A model generated the notes under the pieces. The model ran no database searches and was not told where the DNA came from. It was given only the letters and a program-made list of their open reading frames with translations. A DNA stretch of 64,000 nt, taken from the NCBI RefSeq assembly GCF_038502225.1, contig NC_091298.1, forward strand, positions 43,740,663-43,804,662, in the 5' to 3' direction. Position numbers and translations under genes: made by a program. Positions 30,859 through 39,489 of the stretch are shown piece by piece. This DNA is from Cherax quadricarinatus. Lineage: Eukaryota > Arthropoda > Malacostraca > Decapoda > Parastacidae. Position 1 is the stretch's first letter; each line of letters begins with the position of its first letter.

Positions 30859-31045
30859 TCGTATGATTCTAAATTCCCAGTCAAGAAATTCATAAGAACA
30901 TAAGAACATAAGAAAGGAGGAACACTGCAGCAGGTCTGTTGGCCCTTACTAGGCAGGTTCTTTACAATTCATCCCACTAACAAACATTTGACCAACCCAA
31001 TTTTCTATGCCACCCTAGAAACAAGCTCCGATGTGCAAGTCCCAC

Positions 31046-32236
31046 TCAAATCCAACCCCTCCCACTCATGTACTTATCCAACCTAAATTTGAAACTACCC
31101 AAAGTCCTAACCTCAATAACCCAACTAGGTAGACTGTTCCACTCATCAACTACCCTATTTCCAAACCAATACTTTCCTATGTCCTTTCTAAATCTAAACT
31201 TATCTAATTTAAATCCATTACTGCGGGTTCTCTCTTGAAGAGATATCCTCAAGACCTTGTTAATATCCCCTTTATTAATACCTATCTTCCACTTATACAC
31301 TTCGATCAGGTCTCCCCTCATTCTTCGCTTAACAAGTGAATGTAACTTAAGAGTCTTCAATCTTTCTTCATAAGGAAGATTTCTAATGCTATGTATTAAT
31401 TTAGTCATCCTACGCTGAATGTTTTCTAACGAATTTATGTCCATTCTGTAATATGGAGACCAGAATTGAGCTGCATAATCTAGGTGAGGCCTTACTAATG
31501 ATGTATAAAGCTGCAGTATGACTTTTGGACTTCTGTTGCTTACACTTCTTGATATAAATCCCAGTAATCTATTTGCCTTATTACGTACGCTTAGGCATTG
31601 CTGTCTTGGTTTAAGGTTGCTGCTTACCATAACCCCCAAGTCCTTTTCGCAATCTGTATGGCTAAGTTCTACATTATTTAACTTATAAGTGCTAGGGTTA
31701 TGGACACTCCCGAGCTTCAGAACCTTGCATTTATCTACATTGAACTGCATCTGCCACTTTTTTGACCATGAGTAGAGTTTGTCTAAATCCTCCTGAAGTT
31801 CCCTAACATCTACGTTTGAATCAATTATCCTACCTATCTTCGTGTCATCGGCGAATTTGCTCATATAACTAGTAATTCTTTCATCAAGATCATTGATATA
31901 TATTATAAACAACAACGGGCCCAAGACTGATCCCTGTGGAACGCCACTTGTTACTGATCCCCACTCGGATTTAACCCCATTTATGGACACTCTCTGCTTC
32001 CTGTCTGTGAGCCATGATTCGATCCACGAGAGCACCCTTCCCCCAATGCCATGAGCTGCTACTTTCTTCAACAGTCTTTGGTGCGGAACTCTATCAAATG
32101 CCTTACTAAAATCTAAGTAAATAATATCAAATTCTTTATCGTGGTCAACAGCCTCAAAAGCTTTACTGAAGAAAGTTAATAAATTAGTTAGACAAGACCG
32201 GCCTCTTGTGAATCCATGCTGAGTATCATTAATCAA
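31046..32236 (-). CDS. LINE-A reverse transcriptase (RT palm to C-terminus)
   Basis: 396 codons from the first Met; coding similarity extends upstream to about 32290 (LLESIIAQIIKSHLDKH). NDTQHGFTRGRSCLTNLL at 3-20, motif A YLDFSKAFD 40-48, motif B SGVPQGSVLGP 97-107, catalytic FADD 128-131 (31844-31855), then WQMQFNVDKCKVL and thumb YTSLVRPHLDYAAQFWSPYY, ending SGRGWI. All catalytic RT residues are present, making it the best-preserved RT palm in the window. Without the RT fingers and the endonuclease C-terminus it is unlikely to be autonomous. The CR1-like assignment rests on gene order and ORF1 type. Confidence 0.85.
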   Translation of the reverse strand: MINDTQHGFTRGRSCLTNLLTFFSKAFEAVDHDKEFDIIYLDFSKAFDRVPHQRLLKKVAAHGIGGRVLSWIESWLTDRKQRVSINGVKSEWGSVTSGVPQGSVLGPLLFIIYINDLDERITSYMSKFADDTKIGRIIDSNVDVRELQEDLDKLYSWSKKWQMQFNVDKCKVLKLGSVHNPSTYKLNNVELSHTDCEKDLGVMVSSNLKPRQQCLSVRNKANRLLGFISRSVSNRSPKVILQLYTSLVRPHLDYAAQFWSPYYRMDINSLENIQRRMTKLIHSIRNLPYEERLKTLKLHSLVKRRMRGDLIEVYKWKIGINKGDINKVLRISLQERTRSNGFKLDKFRFRKDIGKYWFGNRVVDEWNSLPSWVIEVRTLGSFKFRLDKYMSGRGWI

Positions 32237-32243
32237 GCTATGC

Positions 32244-32912
32244 TTATCGAGATGGCTTTTTATAATTTGAGCTATAATTGACTCTAGTAATTTGCCTAAA
32301 GTTAAAGTCTCCTAGAATTACTACATTATCGTGCCTTGTGGCCTTAACAATTTCCTCCCATAGTAGTCTCCCTTGGTCCCTATCTAAGTTTGGGGGACGG
32401 TATATCACTCCTAAAATCAGTTTTTCATGCCCCTCTGAAAATTCTATCCAAACAGACTCTGTATGTGTTACTTCAGACTTAATACCCGTTTTTGTGCAAC
32501 ATTTCAAGCGATATCGGACATACAATGCCACCCCACCCCCCTTCCCGATACTTCTATCTACTTGGAACAATTTAAAACCCTGAATGTGACATTCTGCACG
32601 CATATTCCGACTTTTTGAATTAAACCACGTCTCAGTTAAGGCAAATACATCAATGTTACCTGCACTAGCAACTAATCTCAACTCGTCCATCTTACTCCTA
32701 GCACTACGGCTATTAGCATAATAAACACTGAAAGACTCTCTTTTCTCTTTACCCTTCCTGCTCATTTCTGTTTTTCTACTAAACCTATTACTGTCCTTAT
32801 CACCCAATGTCACTGGCTTTTCAATATCTACCTCGTTCTGCTTATTACTAGTTCCCCTAGAACTCATAATATTACTACACTGGGACTTCACTGTTTTTCT
32901 GCCAAAACCCAT
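32244..32912 (-). CDS. LINE-A ORF2 N-terminus: endonuclease, truncated (right arm)
   Basis: 222 codons: SVYYANSRSARSK, ALTETWFNSKS, GVIYRPPNLDRDQ, VVILGDFNFRQI, then junction sequence (TRVNYSSNYKKPSR) out of frame with the RT. The frame change at FNF/RQI marks an internal deletion of about the last third of the endonuclease plus the RT fingers. Differences from the left arm are few (for example YRLKC for DRLKC, SVWIEF for YVWVEF). Confidence 0.85.
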   Translation of the reverse strand: MGFGRKTVKSQCSNIMSSRGTSNKQNEVDIEKPVTLGDKDSNRFSRKTEMSRKGKEKRESFSVYYANSRSARSKMDELRLVASAGNIDVFALTETWFNSKSRNMRAECHIQGFKLFQVDRSIGKGGGVALYVRYRLKCCTKTGIKSEVTHTESVWIEFSEGHEKLILGVIYRPPNLDRDQGRLLWEEIVKATRHDNVVILGDFNFRQITRVNYSSNYKKPSR

Positions 32913-32926
32913 ACCACTAACTATTC

Positions 32927-33761
32927 CTAGTTTAAAGTCCTAACAGCTCCCTCCACTGCAGTTGCCAGTTCTCCCACCCCACACCTAGATAAGTGAACCC
33001 CATCCGTGGCATACATGTCATTTCTGCCATAGAAGAGGTCCCAGTTGTCAATGAATGTTACCGCATTTTCCTTACAGTATTTGTCCAGCCAGCAATTGAC
33101 ACCAATTGCCCTGGACAACCATTCATTTCCAACTCCTCTCCTTGGCAAAATACCACATATGACAGGGTTCGCACCCTTCCTCCTAATTATTTCTATTGCT
33201 GACCTATACCTGCTAATCAGGTCTTCACTCCTACGTCTGCCAACATCGTTGCCTCCAGCACTGAGACAGGTAATAGGATTGTTCCCATTACCTCTCATGA
33301 TGTCATCCAGACGGCTAACAATATCCTCCATCCCAGCCCCAGGAAAGCAAACTCTGTCTCCTACTCCTGTCCTTCAAGCAGAACTCCTTATCCATATACC
33401 TAACTTGGCTATCCCCAACAACAATAATATTCTTACCTTTCTTGGTGTCGTTCGTCGTGACGTTCCCAGTAGTCGACTCACATTCGTCGGGTAGCACGGA
33501 GAAAGCATTAGATGTTTCCACAACAGTTTCCACAGCAGTCTCTTTCTTCTTCATCGTTTCTACCTTTCCATTCGTCTTCTTGATCGTCAACTTCGTTCCC
33601 TGCTGTCCAGCCACTGACCAGTTTCCTTTCTTGACCTGAGGACTCAAAACAGGAGGACTACTACGAATCTTCTTGTTTTCCTCAGTCAGTCGCCTAATCT
33701 CCATCTTCGCCATCCTCAATTCTTCCATAAGCTGTTGGTAAAGTTGCTCGATGGAGGGCAT
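32927..33761 (-). pseudogene. LINE-A ORF1 (SGNH-type), frameshifted
   Basis: Same protein as 24488-25324. A 2-bp loss near 33352 (GACAGAGTTTGC here, GACAGAGAGTTTGC on the left) shifts the frame after KDRSRRQ, giving a 148-codon N-terminal frame (33315-33761) and a 134-codon C-terminal frame (32927-33331) with GGNDVGRRRSED and TDGVHLSRCGVGEL. Confidence 0.85.
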
Positions 33762-33827
33762 CTTGCTTCAATTCGTAGAGAGCGCGCAAACAGGTCTTCA
33801 CAGAGCTAAGTACACGTCACCACTCAA

Positions 33828-33883
33828 CTTTATTCCGAAACGTTTCGCCTACACAGTAGGCTTCTTCAGTCGAATACAGAAAG
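33828..33883 (-). ncRNA. Hammerhead-like motif, family A2 (right arm, minus)
   Basis: Mirror of 24366-24421; identical core and stems. Confidence 0.6.
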
Positions 33884-33914
33884 TAGGCAGGAACAGTGGA
33901 GATGTTCCTGCGTA

Positions 33915-33970
33915 CTTTCTGTATTCGGCTGAAGAAGCCTACTGTGTAGGCGAAACGTTTCAGAATAAAG
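33915..33970 (+). ncRNA. Hammerhead-like motif, family A2 (right arm, plus, mutated)
   Basis: Mirror of 24279-24334, but CGA before the core is CGG and TCG after the cleavage site is TCA, which weakens stem I. Core and stem II are intact. Confidence 0.55.
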
Positions 33971-34038
33971 TTGCCTAACTGTTGCTTACGTGTCTTACCT
34001 ACCAACCTGTCGGTATTGTATACCATTTTGATGTTCAT

Positions 34039-34086
34039 GGGCCAACAGGCCTGCTGGAGTGTTCCTTCTTTCTTATGTTCTTATGT
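34039..34086 (+). mobile_element. LINE-A 3'-end stub (right arm)
   Basis: GGGCCAACAGGCCTGCTGGA, GTGTTCCTTCTTTCTTATG, TTCTTATG: LINE-A 3' terminus, mirror of 24161-24210. Confidence 0.75.
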
Positions 34087-34179
34087 ATTACTACTACTAC
34101 TACAACTTATGTCACTACTACTACTACCACTAGTATTGCACCTCACTCTGAGCCTATATATACCATCTGTGTCCATGTA

Positions 34180-34234
34180 CTGTTTGTAATGGCTTGACAA
34201 AGCTCCTGGAGAGCGAAACGTTGCCACAATAAAG
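34180..34234 (+). ncRNA. Hammerhead-like motif, family B2 (right arm)
   Basis: Mirror of 24012-24066: TGGC / TTGACAA+A / GCTC-CTGGA-GAGC / GAAACGTT / GCCA, then CAATAAAG. Confidence 0.55.
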
Positions 34235-34249
34235 TGTCACATTAGTTGC

Positions 34250-34718
34250 ACTTGTGTCCTCTGTCTTCACACTTGATTTTAGTCTCTTCTAACTCCTTGT
34301 TGATCTCATCATCATCTTGCTCCTCCTGTCAACTTCAGAACTTAATGGGAATCTAATTCACTGCTGTCTTTGCTTGATGTTCATGTTTACCAGTTTGTGA
34401 AAGGCTTTCCTGTGTTTGTCTACCTCAACCACACGTGTGATGGCACATGTGTAGGGCAATCTGGGAGGATTTGCGTACTCCTAGCCTCTCAAGCCTGATT
34501 GGAAGTGAGGCTTGCAACCACTGTCCATCTTCGAGGGAAAGATTCAATACACTTTCTAGCATGGTCTTAAGAAGAGAGTCATATTTCTTGAGTTTCAGAC
34601 TGCTGAAGGCTGGGGAGCATATCAGAAAGTAGGTAAATTTTGGGATTGACAGGCACCTGGTGAGTAGGTATAGTAGGTGACCAATAGGTAAAACTTGCGA
34701 TTTTGTCTTAAATAGCAA
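34250..34718 (-). pseudogene. Non-LTR RT C-terminal fragment (right arm)
   Basis: Mirror of 23528-23995, same open frame with WLQASLPIRLERLGVRKSSQ. Confidence 0.6.
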
Positions 34719-34898
34719 TCCTCGTCCGATTGAATTCTTCTCATCAGGTTGACATCATCTGCAAACAGGGACATTTCTCAGCCTATTCCTTCTGCCATGT
34801 CGTTTACATATATAAGAAACAGCACCGGTCCTAGGACTCACCCCTGTGAAACCCCGCTCGTCACAGGCACCCACTCTGATACCTCGTCACTTGTGTGT
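34719..34898 (-). pseudogene. LINE-B RT motif B/C fragment (right arm)
   Basis: Mirror of 23348-23527; includes the FADD-containing segment (plus ACATCATCTGCAAACAGGGA). Confidence 0.8.
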
Positions 34899-35396
34899 GG
34901 TTGCAGAGGTCGAGTCATAGCTCCTGGCCCCGCCTCTTCACTGATTGCTAATAGGGCCTCTCTCTCCCTGCTCCATGAGCTTTATCGAACCTCGTCTTAA
35001 AACTATGTATGGTTCCCGCCTCCCCTACATCACTTTCTAGGCTATTCCACGGCCTGACAACTCTATGACTGAAGAAATGCTTCCAAACATCCCTTTGACT
35101 CATTTGAATCTTCAGCTTCCAATTGTGACCCCTTGTTTCTGTGTCCCCTCTCTAGAACATCCTGTCTTTGTCAGCCTTGTCTATTCTGCGCAGTATTTTA
35201 CATGTCGTTATCATGTTTCTCCTGAGCCTCCTGTCTTCCATTGTCGTCAGGTCAATTTCCTTTAACCTTTATTCGTAGGACAATCCCCTTAGTGCAAACC
35301 TTTGCACTTTCTCTAATTTCTTGACGTGCTTGACCATGTGTGGATTCCAAACTGGTACTGCATACTCCAGTATGGGCCTGACATATATGGTGTACA
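34899..35396 (-). pseudogene. LINE-B C-terminus and 3' end (right arm)
   Basis: Mirror of 22834-23347, ending on the minus strand at plus-strand TTGTGTGTGGTTGCAGAGG. The plus-strand terminus has lost the CACC of the usual GTACTCACC. Confidence 0.8.
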
Positions 35397-35427
<31 letters not shown>

Positions 35428-35495
35428 TGTGTGTTTTTGTGTGTGTTTTTGTGTGTGTTTGTGTGTGTGTGTGGGTTTGGGTGGGTGGGTGTATG
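35397..35495. repeat. (TG)n with TTTTTG interruptions
   Basis: Mirror of 22700-22833, but shorter and broken into TG blocks by repeated TTTTTGTGTG. The two arms have diverged here. Confidence 0.9.
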
Positions 35496-36195
35496 TATGT
35501 GTTTACTCATCTATTTATACTCGCCTATTTGTGGTTGACGGGGTGGATTCATAGCGCCTGATCCCGCTTCTTCTGTGGTCGCCACTAGGTCAGCTCTTTC
35601 CCTATTCCAAGAGCTTTATCGTACCTTTTCTTAAAGATGTGAATGAATTTTGCCTCCACTGCATCCCTGTCCAAATTATTCTACTTCCTGACAATTCTAT
35701 TACTGAAGAAATACTTCCTAACATCCCTGTGACTCGTCTGAGTTTTCAACATCCAATTGTGACACCTCGTTGCTGTGTCCCATCTCTGGAACATTCTGTC
35801 CTGCCCACCTTGTCAATTCCTCTCAATATTTTAGATGTTATTATGTGTTCCCTATCCCTGCTGTCCTCCAGTGTCATCAGGTTGATTTCCTTTAACCTCT
35901 CCTCATAGGGCATAACCTTTAACTCAGGGACTAGTCTTATTTCAAACCATTGCACTTTCTCTAATTTTTTGGCGTGCTCGACCATGTGTGGGTTCCATAC
36001 TGGTGCTGCATACTCCAGTATGGGCCTGACTAACACATATAGTGTCTTGAATGATTTCTTACATAGGTACTGAAACGCTATTCTTAGGTTTGCCATGCGC
36101 CCATAATCTGCAGCAATTATTTGGTTGATGTGTTCTTCAGATGTGCCCGGTTTGATATTCACCCCAAGTTCCATTTCCTTGATCGATATCACAAC
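35496..36195 (-). pseudogene. LINE-B RT thumb to 3' end (right arm)
   Basis: Mirror of 22003-22699. Open frame 36192-35746 (148 codons) with MELGVNIKPGTSEEHINQII, VRPILEYAAPVWNPH, YEERLKEINLMTLED. Small differences from the left arm (VNIKPGTSEEH against VSIKPGTSEAH). Confidence 0.85.
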
Positions 36196-36224
36196 CTTTT
36201 ACCCCGTAGTATAAATAACAAAAA

Positions 36225-36300
36225 AAAAAAAAGTCGGACCGAAATGTCGTCGTAAGCTTCTCTCTTTTATGTGCGGGTTATTTGTGTACCCCGTAGTATG
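36225..36300 (+). mobile_element. Family D fragment (right arm)
   Basis: AGTCGGACCGAAATGTCGTC, GTAAGCTTCTC, TTTATGTGCGGGTTATTTGT: mirror of 21925-22000, starting at a poly(A). Confidence 0.6.
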
Positions 36301-36365
36301 TACTCCGTCTGAGGTCTTCTTTGCCATTCCCCATTCTTTATGATTTCTTGCCGGGGTTAAACTCC

Positions 36366-36955
36366 AGTAGCCATCAAAACATACCATACCACTGGCGGGA
36401 TTTGAACCCGCGGTCAGAGAGTCTCAAAACTCCAGACAATCGCGTCAGCCACTGGACCAGCTAGCCACAATAAGATTCGTCCAACTAGGTATATTTCTAC
36501 ACCATAGGAAGGTTAGCATAGGCACCTCTGTGACCACAAATGCAAGTTTTTGCAGACGAATCTCCAGCTAGCGTGACCGTGACGAACTCTAGCTCAAGTC
36601 CTCTCACTGCCGTCAACATGACTGCAGTGACGGTTCAAATCCCGCCCGTGGTATGGTTTGTTTGCAATCGTGTCATTACGATTTCGTGAGTCATGTTGAC
36701 GGCAGTGAGGGGACTTGAGCTAGAGTTCGTCACGGCCACGCTAGCTGGAGATTCGTCTGTAAAAACTTGCATTTGTGGTCACAGTGGTGCCTATGCTAAC
36801 CTTCCTATGGTGTAGAAATATGCCTAGTTGGACGAATCTTATTGTGGCTAGCTGGTCCAGTGGCAAACGCGACGGTCTGGAGTTCTGAGACTCTCTGACC
36901 GCGGGTTCAAATCCCGCCCGTGGTATGGTTTGTTTGCAATCGTGTCATTACGATT
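36366..36955. mobile_element. Foldback pair of tRNA-derived SINEs (right arm)
   Basis: Mirror of 21246-21835. tRNA-like heads are at 36389-36468 (minus) and 36844-36923 (plus), with a few substitutions (ACAATCGCGTCAGCC for ACCGTCGCGTTAGCC; AGTTCTGAG for AGTTTTGAG). Confidence 0.75.
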
Positions 36956-37042
36956 TTGTGAGTCCAGTACCCATCTGTCGGACCTTCTTTCCAGTCGGTC
37001 CAGATTCCTTTGTAGTCCTACCTGAGTCACTAACCACTGTTA

Positions 37043-37113
37043 AATTTCCTAACAAAGTTCTCTTCCTAGAAGACTTTAAAAGTCTTCTAGGAAGAGAACT
37101 TTGTTAGGAAATT
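37043..37113. repeat. 71-bp perfect palindrome (35-bp arms, 1-nt loop)
   Basis: aatttcctaacaaagttctc-ttcctagaagacttt (37043-37077), A, then its exact complement (37079-37113). It lies 18 bp outside the right boundary of the 16-kb inverted repeat. As RNA or single-stranded DNA it would form an unbroken 35-bp hairpin. Confidence 0.95.
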
Positions 37114-37354
37114 ACCATAGAAGCGATTTTCAGCGTCTGCCACAGAACAAAGTTACGAGCAACTGAACCAAATATTAAAGACATCTGGTAAAGTGACGGG
37201 ACTAACAGAAAATTGAGTATCCCTTGTTAAATGGTCCCTTTGTGGGGCCAATGGTAAACCAGTTGCTCCAGGACTTCAGGGGAGATTACAAAGACCAGGT
37301 ATAAGATTTCTTTCATCACGATGAGGCAGCGCTGTTTGATTCTACATAGAGGAT
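37114..37354. other. Unassigned spacer
   Basis: No recognised feature. Confidence 0.4.
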
Positions 37355-37697
37355 GCTCCTACCTACCTGGAGGGTGTTCCAACCTGCCTGAAGGGTGCCC
37401 CTACCTACCTGGAGGGCTCTCCTACCTACCTGAAGGGTTCTCCTACCTACCTGGAGGGTTCTCCTACCTAAATGGAGGGTTCTCCTACCTAAATGGAGGG
37501 TTCTACCTAAATGGAGGGTTCTATCTAAATGGAGGGCTCTCCTACCTACCTGGAGGGAGCGCCTACCTACCTGGAAGATGCGCCTACCTACCTGGTGGGT
37601 GCTCCAACCTACCTGGAGGGTGCTCCAACCTACCTGGAGGGTGCTCCAACCTACCTGGAGGGTGCTCCAACCTACCTGGAGGGTGCTCCTACCTAGC
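37355..37697. repeat. 21-bp minisatellite
   Basis: About 16 units of acctacctggagggtgctcca and variants. The 21-bp period keeps the frame, giving a YLPGGCS/NLPGGCS heptapeptide in a 126-codon frame (37321-37701). It adjoins the LINE-C fragment and shows no independent coding evidence. Confidence 0.9.
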
Positions 37698-38955
37698 TTA
37701 GGGTGTGTAGAAGAGAGGGAGACTACTTCCCGGTAAAAGTAGGTCTCAGACAGGGATGTGTAATGTCACCATGGTTGTTTAATATATTTATAGATGGAGT
37801 TGTAAAAGAAGTAATAGGTAGGGTGTTGGTGAGAGGGGTGGAATTAAATTGTGGGAAATCAAATACGAAATGGGAGTTGACACAGTTACTTTTAGCTGAT
37901 GATACTGTGCGTACGGGAGATTCTAAATAAAAGTTGCAAAGGTTAGTGGAGGGTATGCAAAGGTAGAAAGTTGAAAGTGAACATAGATAAGAATAAGGTG
38001 ATGAGGGTATCAAACGATTTAGATAAAGAAAAATTAGATATCACATTGGAGAGAGATAGTATTTGAAGAAGTAAATGTTTTCAGATATTTGTGAGTTGAC
38101 TTGTCAGCGGATGGTTTATGAAGGATGACGTTATCCATGGAATTGATGAAGGAAAAAAGGTGAGTGATTCTTTGAGGTATCTGTGGAGACAAGAAAAAAA
38201 CGTTATCCATGGAGGCAAAGAAGGGAATGTACCAAAGAATAGTGGTACCAATTCTCTTATATGGATGTGAAGCTTGGGTCGCAAACGGTGCGGCGAAGAG
38301 GCGTCTGGAGGCAGTGCAGATGTCTTGCCTAAGGTGTGGTGTAAATATTATACAGAGAATTCGGAGTGTGGAAATTAGGAGGTGTGGAGTTACTAAAAGA
38401 ATTATTCAGAGGGATGAAGAAGGGTTATTGAGGTGGTTTGGTCATTTAGAAAGAATAGATCAAAGTAGAATAACTTGGAGAGCGTATAAATCTGGATGGG
38501 AAGGAAGGTGGGGTAGGGGTCGTCCTCGAAGAGGTTGGCGGGAGGGGGTAAAGGAGGATTTTTGGCGAGGGGCTTGGACTTCCAGCAACTATGTGTGAGC
38601 GTGTTAGATAGGAGTGAATGGAGACGAATGATTTTTGGGGCCTGACGAGCTGTTGGAGTGTGAGCGGGGTAATATTTTGTGAAGGGATTCACGGAAACCG
38701 GTTATTTTTATGTAGTCGGACTTGAGTCCTGGAAATGGAAAGTACAATGCCTGCACTTTAAAGGAGGGGTTTGGGATATTGGCAGTTTGGAGGGGCATCT
38801 AAACTGTCGTATCTGAGCACCTCTGCAAACACAGTGATTATGTATGAGTGAGATAATAGTGTTGAATGATGATGAAAGTATTTTCTTTATGGGGATTTTC
38901 TTTCTTTTTGGGTCGCCCTGCCTCGGTGGGAGACGACCGACATGTTGAAAAAAAA
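37698..38955 (+). pseudogene. LINE-C 3' part: RT palm to poly(A)
   Basis: GDYFPVKVGLRQGCVMSPWL then FNIFIDGVVKEV (RT motif B type RQGCVMSP), WELTQLLLADDT (motif C, L-ADD), then stops and frameshifts. A second open segment 38209-38598 has MYQRIVVPILLYGCEAWVAN, RRLEAVQMSCLRC and EEGLLRWFGHLERIDQSRI, the usual C-terminal region after the RT. The 3'UTR ends CTGCCTCGGTGGGAGACGAC, then a poly(A) at 38946-38955. A non-LTR retrotransposon different from LINE-A, B and I; clade uncertain. Confidence 0.75.
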
Positions 38956-39204
38956 AATTAAGTGTATGTGTGTTATTTCATATCTGTGTATATACGTGTG
39001 TATATGTTTTACAAACTGGAATAACGATCTTACTGTTGTTTTAGGTTACCATAACTGGAAGTACAAATACTCTTACTTTTTCTTTTTTTTATTATATTTC
39101 CAAACGCTAACTGTAATCAATTGGCTGAAAAATTTATTTTCATAGTTTAGAAGAACAATGTGTGTTTCCCTGTGGAAATGACGTCGTAGTATTTTTTAGA
39201 TTTA
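38956..39204. other. AT-rich spacer
   Basis: No recognised feature. Confidence 0.4.
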
Positions 39205-39489
39205 TCTCTAGTTAGAATGAAAGAAATAACCTAATTGGTGCTAATATGTTCAGGGAGGCCCATTCAAATCCATGGACAGAAGCCCTCCAAACTTTCCGCA
39301 GCACTCGTGAACAACCCTCCAGATGGATCGAACAAATTGGAACCGACATCCGCATGAACAAGATACATGATCTGTGTTAAGTAAGGCATCAGCGGCACCT
39401 CTCCGCTCCATGGGATATTACCCCATTCCAAACTACCATTCCTCCATTTCCCCCCAAAATACTTCTTCAATCACACCCAAAGCTTCGCC

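Larger units (their letters stand above)
30201..30891 (-). pseudogene. LINE-A endonuclease C-terminus and linker, interrupted
   Basis: Minus strand: FLTGNLESYDFLEVVQDCFL, KQFVTKPTRVNNLLDLILAN, GASDHKSVIFSIEWKYD (the SDH motif of APE endonucleases), SSVDWGNEESYQYDSFLNTI and, to 30201, AAQRTFIPYKEIRSNRNDPK and onward. One stop lies before NSEELGASDH. It is split by the 149-bp insertion 30710-30858 and cut at 30201 by the family A element. Confidence 0.85.
30892..33827 (-). mobile_element. LINE-A copy, right arm
   Basis: Minus strand 5' to 3': 5'UTR (to 33762), ORF1 33761-32927 (frameshifted), ORF2 endonuclease 32912-32244, RT about 32290-31046, 3'UTR to the TTCTTATG repeats at about 30893. Deleted between GDFN of the endonuclease and the RT fingers, as in the left arm. 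Confidence 0.85.
29759..37025. repeat. Right arm of the ~16-kb inverted repeat
   Basis: Reverse complement of 21176-29611, apart from indels. It keeps the 399-bp RT segment that is deleted on the left and lacks the long satellite. It has a 2-bp deletion in ORF1 (near 33352) and an eroded AC tract (35397-35495). Arms differ by scattered substitutions, so they are not a perfect mechanical copy. Confidence 0.9.

Noticed and set aside
24211..34038. Penelope-like autonomous element near the ribozymes
   Set aside because: No GIY-YIG endonuclease or Penelope-type RT motif is seen in any frame; all RTs here are LINE-type with FADD motifs belonging to other elements.
21176..37025. Pure assembly or library chimera as the explanation of the palindrome
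   Set aside because: Arms carry distinct deletions, microsatellite states and substitutions, which a simple foldback artefact would not have; still needs spanning reads.
37043..37113. microRNA precursor
   Set aside because: A perfect 35-bp stem with a 1-nt loop is unlike animal pre-miRNA; kept as a palindrome only.
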